Program-made: the position numbers and the translations under genes | Shown: piece by piece, positions 34,489 through 45,531 of the stretch | How positions within the stretch are numbered: position 1 is the first letter of the stretch | Layout of the letters: every line of letters starts with the position of its first letter | The notes under the pieces: generated by a model | Told to the model about the DNA's origin: nothing | Seen by the model: only the letters and a program-made list of their open reading frames with translations | The model's database searches: none | From: Chaunax sp. Z400 | Taxonomy: Eukaryota > Chordata > Actinopteri > Lophiiformes > Chaunacidae | Reading direction: 5' to 3' | NCBI GenBank assembly: GCA_037577475.1 | Contig: CM075183.1 | Span: 14,218,971-14,282,970 of the forward strand | Length of the DNA: 64,000 nucleotides

Positions 34489-35690
34489 CACTCTCTTTAC
34501 TCGAGCAACAGAAGCGCTGAAATTGGTTTCAAGTTCAAGGAATTCTAAGGGTTGTCAAAAAAAACAACAACCCACCAGTCTGTTCTTCATGACAAGACAT
34601 GCAAACGGATTTGTGACACTGTTGGCGTGTTTTGTTGAAATCCAGGTGTTCTATAACCATGGGGGGCAATTAGAGAGGGTGTCCAACACCTGGGTCCACA
34701 AGTGAGACAGGAGCTAGAGAACATTCCAAATGACAACTCCTGAAAAAATGCTCATATTCACAAGGTGCGTATTTTTTTGCACTTTATAATATAATTATTT
34801 TTTCGATGACAAATCTTCATCTGCTATTTCTCATTACACATGTTTAACACAGTAAGACAGTTGATTAAAAATGACCTGTGGGGGAAAAAAAAAGAAAAAT
34901 TGCCTGTGCACTGACAAAAAAAAGTACATTTCTTCTATGAACAGAAGGTGATTCAATGTAATTCTAGATATTTAAATCATCATTAAATCATGTTTGATCA
35001 GACAGACTTCTCTTGCAGATTAGTCACCAAAAAAGGAGAACTAAGTTTTCCTTTAGTGACAAACTGCAAAAGTTACGGCATGACATGTTTGAGTTCATTT
35101 GTCTGACGTCACATGGCACATCCTTAATACGCGACTTAGACAGTGGTACCATTTGGTTTCCTCCCTCCTTTCGCATTGTCTCCCCTCTTGGCTTGTTGCA
35201 TAAATTTTCATGCATCATCTGAGAGTTGGTGGAGTGAGGAGGATGACACGGCTTCCAGTCACATAGCTCTTGTCCTGTACCTCCTTGCCAATTCCCTTCT
35301 TATGTGTCAACTCAAGCCCTCTTTTTCTAATCCTCTTTCGGCACCTTCTTGTTTGGACAGTTTCCCTTCTACACAAACTGAACACTAGTGTTGTTGTAAG
35401 GCAGTATTGCCTCAGAAAAAAAAATCACATTTATTCTCAAGGCATTGCATTCGGGCCACGATACAGAAACAAATGTCAGATTTTTTTGTGTGTGCATTTT
35501 TCCAAAACATGAGAAAAAACAGACACTTGCACATGCAGCCATATTATTGAAAAGGCTGTCCAAATATAATAAATAGTACCAACAGAATGTCAGTCTAGGC
35601 CTCTTTGTCTTAATGATATGGATTTTAATTAGTTTTGAGTTTAAAGTTTTATCATATTTTGAAAAGACCAGCTATCAAAAGGACCCCTCC
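34489..35690. other. Intergenic, no gene seen
   Basis: Mixed AT-rich sequence; short frames only, no recognised repeat. Confidence 0.55.
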
Positions 35691-35699
35691 CCCCCCCGT

Positions 35700-36125
35700 G
35701 CCATCTGAATGAATGAGAACCGATCCCTTTACCGCAAGTCGGCTCCCCATTTGATTGCTTATCTCTTTTATTAGCTTGATGCTATTACTGGCATGGCTTC
35801 TTGGCTTTCATTATCCATTTTTATGCCGCAATATTCTCTTGGAATTGTTATCGTGGGCGAGTTCATCTTGTCGCGTTGTTTATGCGTGATTGATTTGTGG
35901 GTTGCTGATCTCGCCCTCCACCCATTGCTCGGCGCAGACTCGGCGGGTCGACGAGGTTGCTTATTCACAGATGATAGACATCTTTATTAGCAGGGGAGAA
36001 TGCTTTAAAACCTTAACCGTAGGCATTTATCTGGAGCACGGCATCCTGCAGACATGCCCAAACCCATCAATCACGCATCGGCCCGACGGCCCAAGTTTTG
36101 CCCATTTGCCCTCTCAGTCAGTCTG
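35700..36125. promoter_or_regulatory. Enhancer-like block with PBX/HOX-like motif
   Basis: Complex block with many ATTA cores, retained CpGs (ttgctcggcgcagactcggc) and a TGATTGAT PBX/HOX-type site at 35887-35894. The plus strand is open at 35793-35990, but the product has no recognisable domain. I favour non-coding regulatory DNA. Confidence 0.3.
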
Positions 36126-37744
36126 AAGGGCAGAGAAGGGCCAGAGATGGCACCAAAGAACTGAGGAGAGCAGGGAGTGTTTGCTATGACTGGAGGCTGG
36201 AGGAAGGTCAATATGCACTCTGTGCTGACTTGTATCCTCAATCTTCACCATTTGTCTGTCCATTACCATGACTCTGTACATTCAGTGGAGATTGATTTTG
36301 GCTGAAATGTTTTTGAAACTGGAAAATAGATTATTAATATGTATAAATCTTTTTATTTTTTAATGTATCATGCAAAAGTAGATGACTTTGAAAGTACTCA
36401 TTATGGAGTCTACTGAGAAAGGAGCCAGCTTTGTTTACCCGGCAGTCTTTATGCATGCATACATGCCTGTATGATGAAGTTTTTGCCCAGTAGTAATGGC
36501 AATGTCATTAATTCTTGCAAAGATGATACTCACATTAAGACAAAGTGTGGATGCTACTTGTTTTCCTTAAGATCATTCTCCCCTCCTGCTGTGTGCAATA
36601 GCACTTGGCATCAACGCTCAGTGGCAGGGCCATTTAATTCATCTCACTATTTAGTGTCTTCATATGTGCGGCTCTGCCAAGGCTACAGTTATCACAATGA
36701 TTTTCTCCTGCCTAGTCAGACTGAGGTGTATTTGCACACGCACTCACACGCGTGCACAGGCATTCTTATACGGAGATTCTTACATACGTGGATGCTGTAA
36801 TTGCTGAGATAGCTTGCTCAGCAAAGCCATAGCCTCTCAGGCTCTGTCTCCGCCTGGAGCTCGGTAATCCTGTTGGTACTACTGAGGGCCTTTAAAGCTC
36901 AAATCCCCCCCCCCAACAAAAGTTCAAAAGTTTAATATTATTACCTGGGAAAGGTGGCTTTTAATGGGAGAGACATGTTGTGTTTAGATTCTCTGAGGAT
37001 CTTCTTATCCATTACTCAGTGGTTCTGATGGCCTTATTGACCAAAAAGTGCATCAGTGTAATGTAATGCTTTCCAAATGAGGGCTTATTCTAGGCCTATT
37101 CAAAATTTCAACCTTTAACATGGCAATCCCCTTCATCTTTATTGGCCAGCTTAATGTTCTCTTCCCAGAGCTTTAATTATTCATTGATATTAAAGTTTAA
37201 ATCCGCTGACTCTTGCGTATGCAGTCGATACAGCTTTGAAATAAAGGCCATTAACATTAGATGATATTAGCTTAACTGCTCAGAAATACTTTGTATCTTT
37301 GTCTCGTGGTGCTTAAAATGTCCACAGTGTTTTGTTATAGGATGAAAATCTATTTGTGGTTCTTTGTTTCTGACATTCAACACTGAGTTGGCTTGATTTA
37401 AAATGGACTTCTACGCTAATTAACATTTACGTATCTGATTAAATGTTAGACAGTCATGAACAGCTGGAAACTGGTATCTCACAATCTCAGAATGTGAGTA
37501 TTTAATTAAAGATATTCTGGTTCATAGATTTTATACCATTTGGAAAGGTCTTTTTCTTCAACTTGAGGCAAATGTCAGAACTTGAACGTGCAGCCATTGT
37601 TAAAATGATGTTCTCCGTAATTCCCCGGTTGAGAAATGATAGGTGGTCACTACTGAGGGAATTAATATGTCAACTGAAATGTGTCTTGTCTTCATCAACA
37701 TCAGCAACTAACTCTTTGATACACATAAAAAAAGGCCTATGTAA
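36126..37744. other. Intergenic, no gene seen
   Basis: AT-rich with scattered TAAT-type motifs (36940-37510) and a C10 run near 36906. No coding signal. Confidence 0.5.
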
Positions 37745-37915
37745 AGATAAGAGATAAGATAAGATAAGATATTCCCACAGTGGGGAAATTCTCAGTATTG
37801 CAGCAGCACAGTGTACAGAAGCACAGCGGGGGAGGGGGAAAAATATCAAAAATACAATACTATAAAGGAGGGGTAAAGTGTCTCAAAAATATATCGCACA
37901 AATATTATAACGAAG
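37745..37915 (-). mobile_element. Retroelement 3' tail with (GATAA)n
   Basis: A GATAA pentamer run (37745-37772) is followed by ttcccacagtggggaaattc and gcagtattgcagcagcac-like sequence. This combination is a very common interspersed repeat end in teleost genomes, probably of a LINE-type element lying in minus orientation with the pentamer as its 3' tail. The body fades within about 150 bp, as in a 5'-truncated copy. The exact family is not determined. Confidence 0.5.
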
Positions 37916-40890
37916 AAAAGAATATGAAAATGTCCATTTAAAGAAATGGACGTTTCATTTTTTTGTCAGCAATTGAAACTACATCTGTGATCTATTAATA
38001 ATAATTCATGTCTTGTAAAAACTGTATGATGCAAACCCCTACTTACGTTTTAATAAGTACAGTAAATGTGATTTTATTCTATTCACAAAAATAAACAGGG
38101 TCAAGCAAAGACAATGGGATTCATCATATATACAAGGGTCTTCTTGGAGCAGTTTTCATCAATCAGGTTGTTATCTGATTTGGCACCTGGCTTGATCAGT
38201 GGGTACAACATGCTGCTGACATGTCTGATAAATAAACCTGGTGGAAGTATCCGTCCCATCTGCCACTACATATGTCATCTGATGTAACTCACTGGGATGG
38301 GAGCTTACACCTAACTGAGTCACAATCAGCGCATACTTGGCTGCCAGGTGGTTGTAATGCATTCATTCAGAGGCTAATGCATGAGTCCTTTTATTGGAAG
38401 AGAATGATAATTATTTTGAGATTGTCAGGAAACAAAAACTGCAATGTGCTGCCCAGTAGAAGAACTGCACAAATGTACATAGGTTGAGTTGAAAATCACT
38501 TTTTCTGAGTAAACTTTACTGCTGCAAAAAATGCACCTTAATAGAGGAAGCCTGTCTTCTGTCACACTGCGTCTGCTTTTTCAGTTATATGCTGTATGCT
38601 ACAGGAAGTACAGTACACACTATTCAATGTTTAAAATCTACAACACCCAAATTGGACAATAGAAACTTTCAATGTAACTTTTCACTTTGTTACAATAGGA
38701 TTGCTTTTACTTACTTAACATGGCTAATGTATGCCATTTTAATCCTGATAGCCCCCATAAAATGTACTTTTTGTAAAAGTTAAAGTGGAAAACGGGGGCC
38801 TAGAGCCAAATGGGTATTGGGTGATTATGAGTATTATATATCACATGAAAGCTTTCAGTGAGATCTTTAAAGTGCCAAAGGATCACAACTGAAATGATTA
38901 TGCATATGTTGTAATTAAAAGAAAACTTAAAGGCATGACGGTAAAAATGGGGTTTTGGTCAGTGCCAAAAGGATGTAAGTGACTCTTAAGATAAAATGAC
39001 TGGACAGGAATGACAGAAAAGCATGATCAGACTTTAAAAATGAATATTTTATGGCCGAGGAGGGCTTTAGATCAACCAGATAAAATAGTACCATAAGAAT
39101 GCTAGCAGTCTGCGCCTGCTAACAACATGATTTTGCAACTAAAAAAGTAGCCTATCAAGCCTGATCATATGATAATTAATATTTCTATGTCAGTATTAGG
39201 CCCCTTTAAAAGTAAATCTGAATTAGCAACAGGAAAGATGCAACTGAAATAAAAATGCAAGATGTGTGGTTGTCATTACCATCCAAATCCTACTGCTGAC
39301 ACCATGAATAGCTTCATAGTTTAACAGGACTGTAGCTAATAAGAGACACATCATGAAATGAGGAAAGGTCTCTTCTAGATGGTGCCTGTTCTTGTGTATG
39401 AAAAAGTAAGTGCCTAAACTGACATAATTTACAGTTTATGCTTATTGCATTTCCTTGTCATGAAATCTGAAAGACATTTATTATATTATTCAACAGGGCT
39501 GCATGAAAAATGTGAGCAGTGTACGGGTGGGAAATGGTACCAACAAGTACTGAACCATGCAAAAGAAATAATAGCAGCACTTGTACGAAATTGAGCCATT
39601 TATGCCTTTCAGACAATATCCCATAATATCCTGCAGTGAGCTCAACATATTTTACATTATATTGTCATCTCTGATGTCACTAAAATGTATATAAATCCTG
39701 TAGCTTTTGATATTTCTCACTCATCTGCATTGTTTACGCCTCTTTGTCTTTATCCAGCTTTTGATTTATTTTTCATTTTTCATTTCACATAGTAGCTCAT
39801 CATTATATGGCTTTGTATGTTTCTCATACTATTGAAAAAAATAGGGGCTGTGACTCTTAGAAAAGAAAGAGTCAAGCCAAATGTAAAAAAAAAACCCAAA
39901 AAACCCCACATATGCTGACATTTTATTTGAGTATTTTTGTATTAACATCTTAAAAGTTACAACCCTCCCTCACTGACACTCAAAAGTCAGAGCAGATGTC
40001 TTGTTACCAATTTAGCAAAAGTTGCCTTTAAACACAGTAGCAAACGTTCTCAGTATTAATATTTGATTTTTCAGTTTTACACATCTCCTAACTTCGATTC
40101 TATTTAACGCCAGCTGACAAAACATTCCTTCAAGGTAAATTCATATAGTCCTTTTTTATGTGCATGCTCTGCTTTTCAGTTCCATCCCCATTTTCCACTT
40201 CCCCAGGCGATGGGAGGACTCCATTATGTGTCCCCTCAACACAAAGGAACTTTCATTTTCCTCTAGACTTCCAATAGGTCTTAAGCTACGATGGCCTACA
40301 CATTCTTATTTCTTTTCTGTATGGGAAATGGGGGATGATAAAAGTGCAGAAGCAATCCTTTCCCTTTTCATTATTTATTTTCACAATATGTGCTCATTAC
40401 TTATTATCTACCACTGGCAGTTATTATTATATATATTTTTGAATAAACAAGAGATAACTGAAATCCCCCATCTCTTTCAGCAACCTTGGCCCAGACCTGG
40501 AGCTTTAGATAATGAATGCAATTAAGGGCTTGCTGCATTAAACCTGCTGGTAAACAGTGGGTTTAGAGCTGCACAATATTAGACTTATTGTCTGCTTTTA
40601 GGGCAGAAAAGAAGGAGATAGGAGACTGTTTGCATGAGGAGGAAGACATTTTGACAGAATAGAAATTGCTCCTGTGTACAACAACACTGCAAAAATAGTG
40701 GGACATTAATTATTTGGGTTTAATTTAGATAGATAGGGAGCACAAGTAAAGATTTTCATCAATTATTTCTCATTAATTAGGAATCCAGTGAATTTGTCAC
40801 CTCTATTCGATAATTCATAATTTTGCAGATTCCTATGCAAACTTTAAGTTTCATCAGAATTAATTTTAATTCCAATACTGCCAAAGCACA
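37916..40890. other. Intergenic, no gene seen
   Basis: AT-rich throughout. A-run/C-run alternation at 39885-39909. No coding signal or element ends. Confidence 0.55.
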
Positions 40891-40897
40891 AGCAAAT

Positions 40898-41235
40898 TAA
40901 GAAAACGTATTTGTCAATTTGACAACACGTGTGCAGCATTTGGAGAACGCGCTGCAAATACCACAACACAACGCACGCAACGCAACACAATGGAAGTATT
41001 TCCAGTGGATCCGGTTTTGGCCGCGGTTTGTGACTTACACTGAAGTCGGCTATCCGTCGGTGATGTTGGAAAATGAGCTAAAATGTAAGTGTTTTTTGGT
41101 TTATTTTTAACATTGTGATCACATGATTCAGACATTAGGAGTCACAAACCGCGGCCAAAACAAACACTGTGCTTTGTCTATTTGCATGCGTTTTCTTAAG
41201 TTGCAGCGCGTTTGTCCCTTTGGGCCACCGTACCT
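40898..41235. mobile_element. Foldback / MITE-like palindromic element
   Basis: Nested inverted repeats: AACGCGCTGCAA (40946-40957) with its reverse complement at 41201-41212; AACGCACGCAA-type near 40970-40980 with ttgcatgcgtt at 41182-41192 (one mismatch); and a perfect 22-bp arm with GGCCGCGG core at 41014-41035 and 41140-41161. The arms enclose about 100 bp. There is no transposase frame. Outer ends and target duplication are not clear. Confidence 0.6.
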
Positions 41236-44075
41236 TTGGTCAAAAACCGCTGTCCAAAAAAAAGAGGCCACTTTATTGGTACTTCCTCTAATTTATTGCT
41301 AAGCATGTGTCTGCTGTCGCACAAAGAAATTATGACTCAGACGCATTTATTCTTCCTTAGGATGTTCTATTCTTTTAGGGTATTCTTTTTTTTCCGTACA
41401 GCAGATCAATCCAACATACTTCTGGCCTCACTTGGCAGATGTCATAAAGGGGGACAATATTTTTTAAAACATGCCCAGAAAGTTTGACATTATCTATCCA
41501 TTCACTGATGTACTTAAGAGTGTGCAATATCAAAATATCTATGGTTAGAAAAAAATCAATCATTCACCCTACTGTCACCCTTTAGTGAAACAACAAGTTG
41601 AAACAAGACAAATGTGCTGATTGTGTAGCACAATGTATAATGTAGATCTACTTATGCTGTGGATTTTCTAAAAGTGTGTGTGTGTGTATTAAAGTAGTTT
41701 GTGAGTAAATACCAAGTGTCCCCACCATAGTTTATATCAGTGTCTTTTCTACTTACCTTTTTGTATTTCATGCAGTAATATTTTATATTTCTTTATATGG
41801 GGAATTATTTTTTTGTACAAATGTATCACATATAACAGGGAAAAAAAAATCAAATTTGAGTGAGTACCTTTTATTTGTCGCATCTATAATTCACAATGTA
41901 ATAAGAAATAGGCCTTTCTATGTGCTCATTTTATATTCATTAACTCTGCAGAAAATGGCTTATATGGTCACGGAAATGAAACTACACATATATATCGGGG
42001 ATATGACATTTTGGTCATATTGCACAGCCGTATTGTAAAGCACACATTCCATGTCATGCCGGTTAGGTCAGGCACAGTTCACTGGTTTGCACCCATGTTT
42101 GAAAAGTATCTTTTGTTGTGGGCTGTACTCAGCTCTCAGTGTAAAAACCCCAAAGGTATACCTATTGTGTCTCCAAAACTGAAAGTGTGCCACACATCCT
42201 CAGTATATGACATTCCTCCTGCCTTCTCGGCAGCAAATAACTTCACTTGAATCTGAACGTTTTCATAAGACAAATAACACACCGATCAAAGCCTCAGGCT
42301 TGATGGACCAAGTCGAACCATCATAGCCGGAGTGCGGCAGGGGAGCAGAGTTGGTGTTTTTGAGTTTGCAGTGTGGCTTCAGAAAGGTGTGTGAAGCTGA
42401 TATGGCTGACATGTGACTGCGAGGTCATTTCATCTTCCATGTATAGAACTGATCCTGTAGCATTTTACTTATTTCATTTCTTTTCATTTTCTAATTTCTT
42501 GAGGCTACCAACAAGTGAGTACTTGTCACTCATAGGGTTTGCAAATCTTGTGCTTCACTGGAGTCCAACAGTGATGCAAAATGCACCTACATGCATAATA
42601 GATATAGAGTCATACACTTGCTGGTTGGATCATTGTGGTGCCACTCATATCTTATTAGTTTGCATCCTTTTGTCTGAACCCATAACCCAAATCTTTTTTT
42701 TTTTGCCTTCAGTTCTACTACGACTTACAACAAACGCTAACATATCCCTTGAGTAGTGATATGTTGCTATGCAAGATGTATTTCAATTGAGCAACATTTG
42801 TTTGCGTTATAGATTTCTGTTGTGTTCCAGTTAAGTTTTCTCTCTAAATTATAAGTAGTTCATTTAATCCGTTTGTCATGACTTTGTTCACACATGGCAT
42901 CTGAAGACACAAAATAAAGTTTGAGAATTTTTATTAAATATTGGGTGTTTTATTTATCTTGTGTACACCCTTGGTGTTCTCGGTCAAAAATTAAATTATA
43001 GGTGATTCTTTTTTATTTATTTTATTTTAATTATATGGGATTCTCATATTGAAATGATTGAAACAAACTCTTAACAGCGCGTTCGGTCGCAGGTCTCGAA
43101 ATACATGAATGTTCACTGTCTTACAGCCATTTGAGTTACATTAGTCAGTAGAACAGTTTTATCATCCATGACACGTCAGAAAGTGATTACTGCACTATAT
43201 TATGACAGTACTCTGAAAACGCCACCTGAACTATAATTGTTTGGGGGAAGGTATATTGAATTATAGTGCAGGCTGGGAGCAGTCAGACCTTATTAAAATA
43301 AGAGGTTGTATAGTTTTGAATTCTGTGTCAGGAGGTACTGACAGTTGCAACGGCGAAGCTTTCCTAAATCATGGTGCGGTTTGCTCCTCTGACTTACAAC
43401 CTGCTGCAAGCCGTTTGGTGGACACTGATGCAGAAAAGGATGAATGGGAAGGTTTTCGCTGTAACTGTCATAGTCATTCACAATTGTTCGACCCATAAAC
43501 CCCTGTCATAAGACATAGAGGGAACTTTTTATTTTATGAAATTGAGAATACATACCACTGTTATAAACTTGATTTGGTGTAGCAAGGTTATTACCCGCCA
43601 ACACAGTGCAAGACATCGGCATGCACTCATGGCATTTTGCAAAAAAATGGAATCATGGAGTTTTGAATGCATCTATCTTAATAATGTTGCTGTAAATAAT
43701 CTGTTGCATATTGAGGGGAATATGCAACAAATATGCATAATATCAGTAGACATTGATGTGTAAAATTGATGGAGGTCCCCTTCAAATATTGTCTTAATAA
43801 CCATATAAATAGATGCTGGTATGTCAATATGTTTTAGGGATGCTCTCATTGAACAGATTGCTACAGATGCAAGTTTGAAACTATAGTCAAAAGTTGCTTG
43901 TAACTGTACAAGTAAAACTCAAGTGTACTAAAAAAAAACTTCAAAGGTTATCTGTGCTCAAAATGCTAATTCTGAGTCTTCCCTGTGTTGGAGGCAATTC
44001 TGCAGATAATCATCATTATAGCCCTGAAAATGCTGCAAATAAATACAGTGCTCTGAAATATCTCTGAATAGTAAA
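41236..44075. other. Intergenic, no gene seen
   Basis: AT-rich unique sequence. The plus strand is open for 127 codons at 42373-42756, but the product is hydrophobic and low in complexity with no domain. AATAAA at 42911-42916 stands alone. Confidence 0.5.
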
Positions 44076-44079
44076 TGGT

Positions 44080-44480
44080 CTAACAGAATATGCATGCAGG
44101 TAATCATAAGTCTATTCGTCGAGGGGTGGACCGAGGAAGATCTGCAGGTGGGCTTAATAAAAGCCATATTATTGGCCACCAAAACAATCAAATTAAAGCA
44201 AATGACACCTTTTCAGAAAGCCGGCGAGGGGTCTGTCAGCCTGATGGAATCCTCATTTCTCTGGACCATTTGGCAGCAAGTTGCAACCCTCTTTCCCTCG
44301 TTCTGCCTTAATGGCCACGCTGACAGCGACTTGATATTCCACATAAAAGGAGCCAAGAGGAGAATGATGGGGTGCGAAACTTCCATTAATGTGATCAGAA
44401 GTTGTGTTGCTTTAAGGCTTTGTCAGCATTACCCGTTATTGCCTTGTCTGTTTCCCAGAGTTTAAATTATGCTAATGGAA
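44080..44480. promoter_or_regulatory. Enhancer-like unique block
   Basis: Complex sequence (gtctattcgtcgaggggtgg, ggcttaataaaagccat, ttattggccaccaaaacaat) with ATTA cores and CpGs. Two overlapping plus-strand frames are open, but neither product looks like a protein domain. Best read as candidate regulatory DNA. Confidence 0.27.
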
Positions 44481-45513
44481 TTACTGAATGTCTGTGTTTA
44501 TGTGCATGATGCATGTTGCTCTGACGTGCTCCAGCCTTTGTGTATGTAAAAAAGTTTGTGTGTAGCCACGGCACTAATGATAATGAAACTTAAAAACTGA
44601 AGTACTGGACCTTTTTTTAAAACTAATGACTCCTTATCATGGACTGCTTGATTATGTTCGTTTCATGTCCTTTTTTATAATTAATTTGAATTGTGTCCAA
44701 CAAATTTATTTGTTGTTACTTATTGCAGGAGTGCATGTTTATGTGCTCATAAGCTGTGATATTCGCTTTGCATAAAAATGTATCCTAGTGTACTGGATGC
44801 TCTCACAGCACCCCAGCTCCTTCCTGCAGCCTTGTTCCATCTACGCAACTTCAACTTGCTAATTATAGCCGTCAATCAATGTCTCCCCTGTTTTTTTTAT
44901 TTTATTTTTTTTTCAATCCCTTTGTGCCCCTTCCCTCTGTCGCCCACGCTGCTTGGAGCCAGATTAGCTACAGCCATGTGCAACGAGTTTGGCTGCATAT
45001 GAGAGACAGGGTGAAAAGAAAAAGAGCATTCAAGAGCTGTTGATGCGTTCACCGCCGCTTTAATTGAGATTGTTATTAAGCCCCAGTTGAAGCACTGATA
45101 ATATTCTGGTAATTTTGACTAAATTAATGTAAGGCGCAGTTTTGCCTTAACTGTACCGATACAGACCTATAGGGGGGGTTGTGATGTAATGTTGGCGTAC
45201 TCACAAGTCATTCCATCCTGTCTTTGGCACCTTACCTCATCAGTCTCCCGTTGCTCTGTCTCACCTCCACACAAAAAAATCCTCTTTTTGTGTGTGTAAT
45301 AACTGGCTTATCAAAGTTATGAGTTCATTTTTCTTTGTCATGCTGTCAAAATGAAAGATTTGCTGTTATTGTTGGATCAAGTTCGGTAAATACCACTGGA
45401 CCATTAATCAACATTAATCACATACTCTGATTGCAAAGACTAGGCAACAGAAGGTTCTGCAGGTATGAGCCTCCCTCTCACCCCCACACTTTTCTCTAGA
45501 TTATTACATTTTC
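44481..45513. other. Intergenic, possible regulatory sequence
   Basis: Unique sequence at 44790-45130 (gctaattatagccgtcaatc, gccgctttaattgagattg) has homeodomain-like cores. No gene was seen. Confidence 0.4.
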
Positions 45514-45531
45514 TGCACCTAGGGGGCAGTG
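45514..45531 (+). promoter_or_regulatory. CTCF-like motif
   Basis: TGCACCTAGGGGGCAGTG matches the CTCF core (CCACNAGGGGGCA type) on the plus strand. It points away from the minus-strand motif at 14.33 kb, so the two are divergent rather than a convergent loop pair. Motif evidence only. Confidence 0.4.

Noticed and set aside
34335..34705. Plus-strand frames with Tyr-Ile repeats
   Set aside because: They translate the TA microsatellite; not protein coding.
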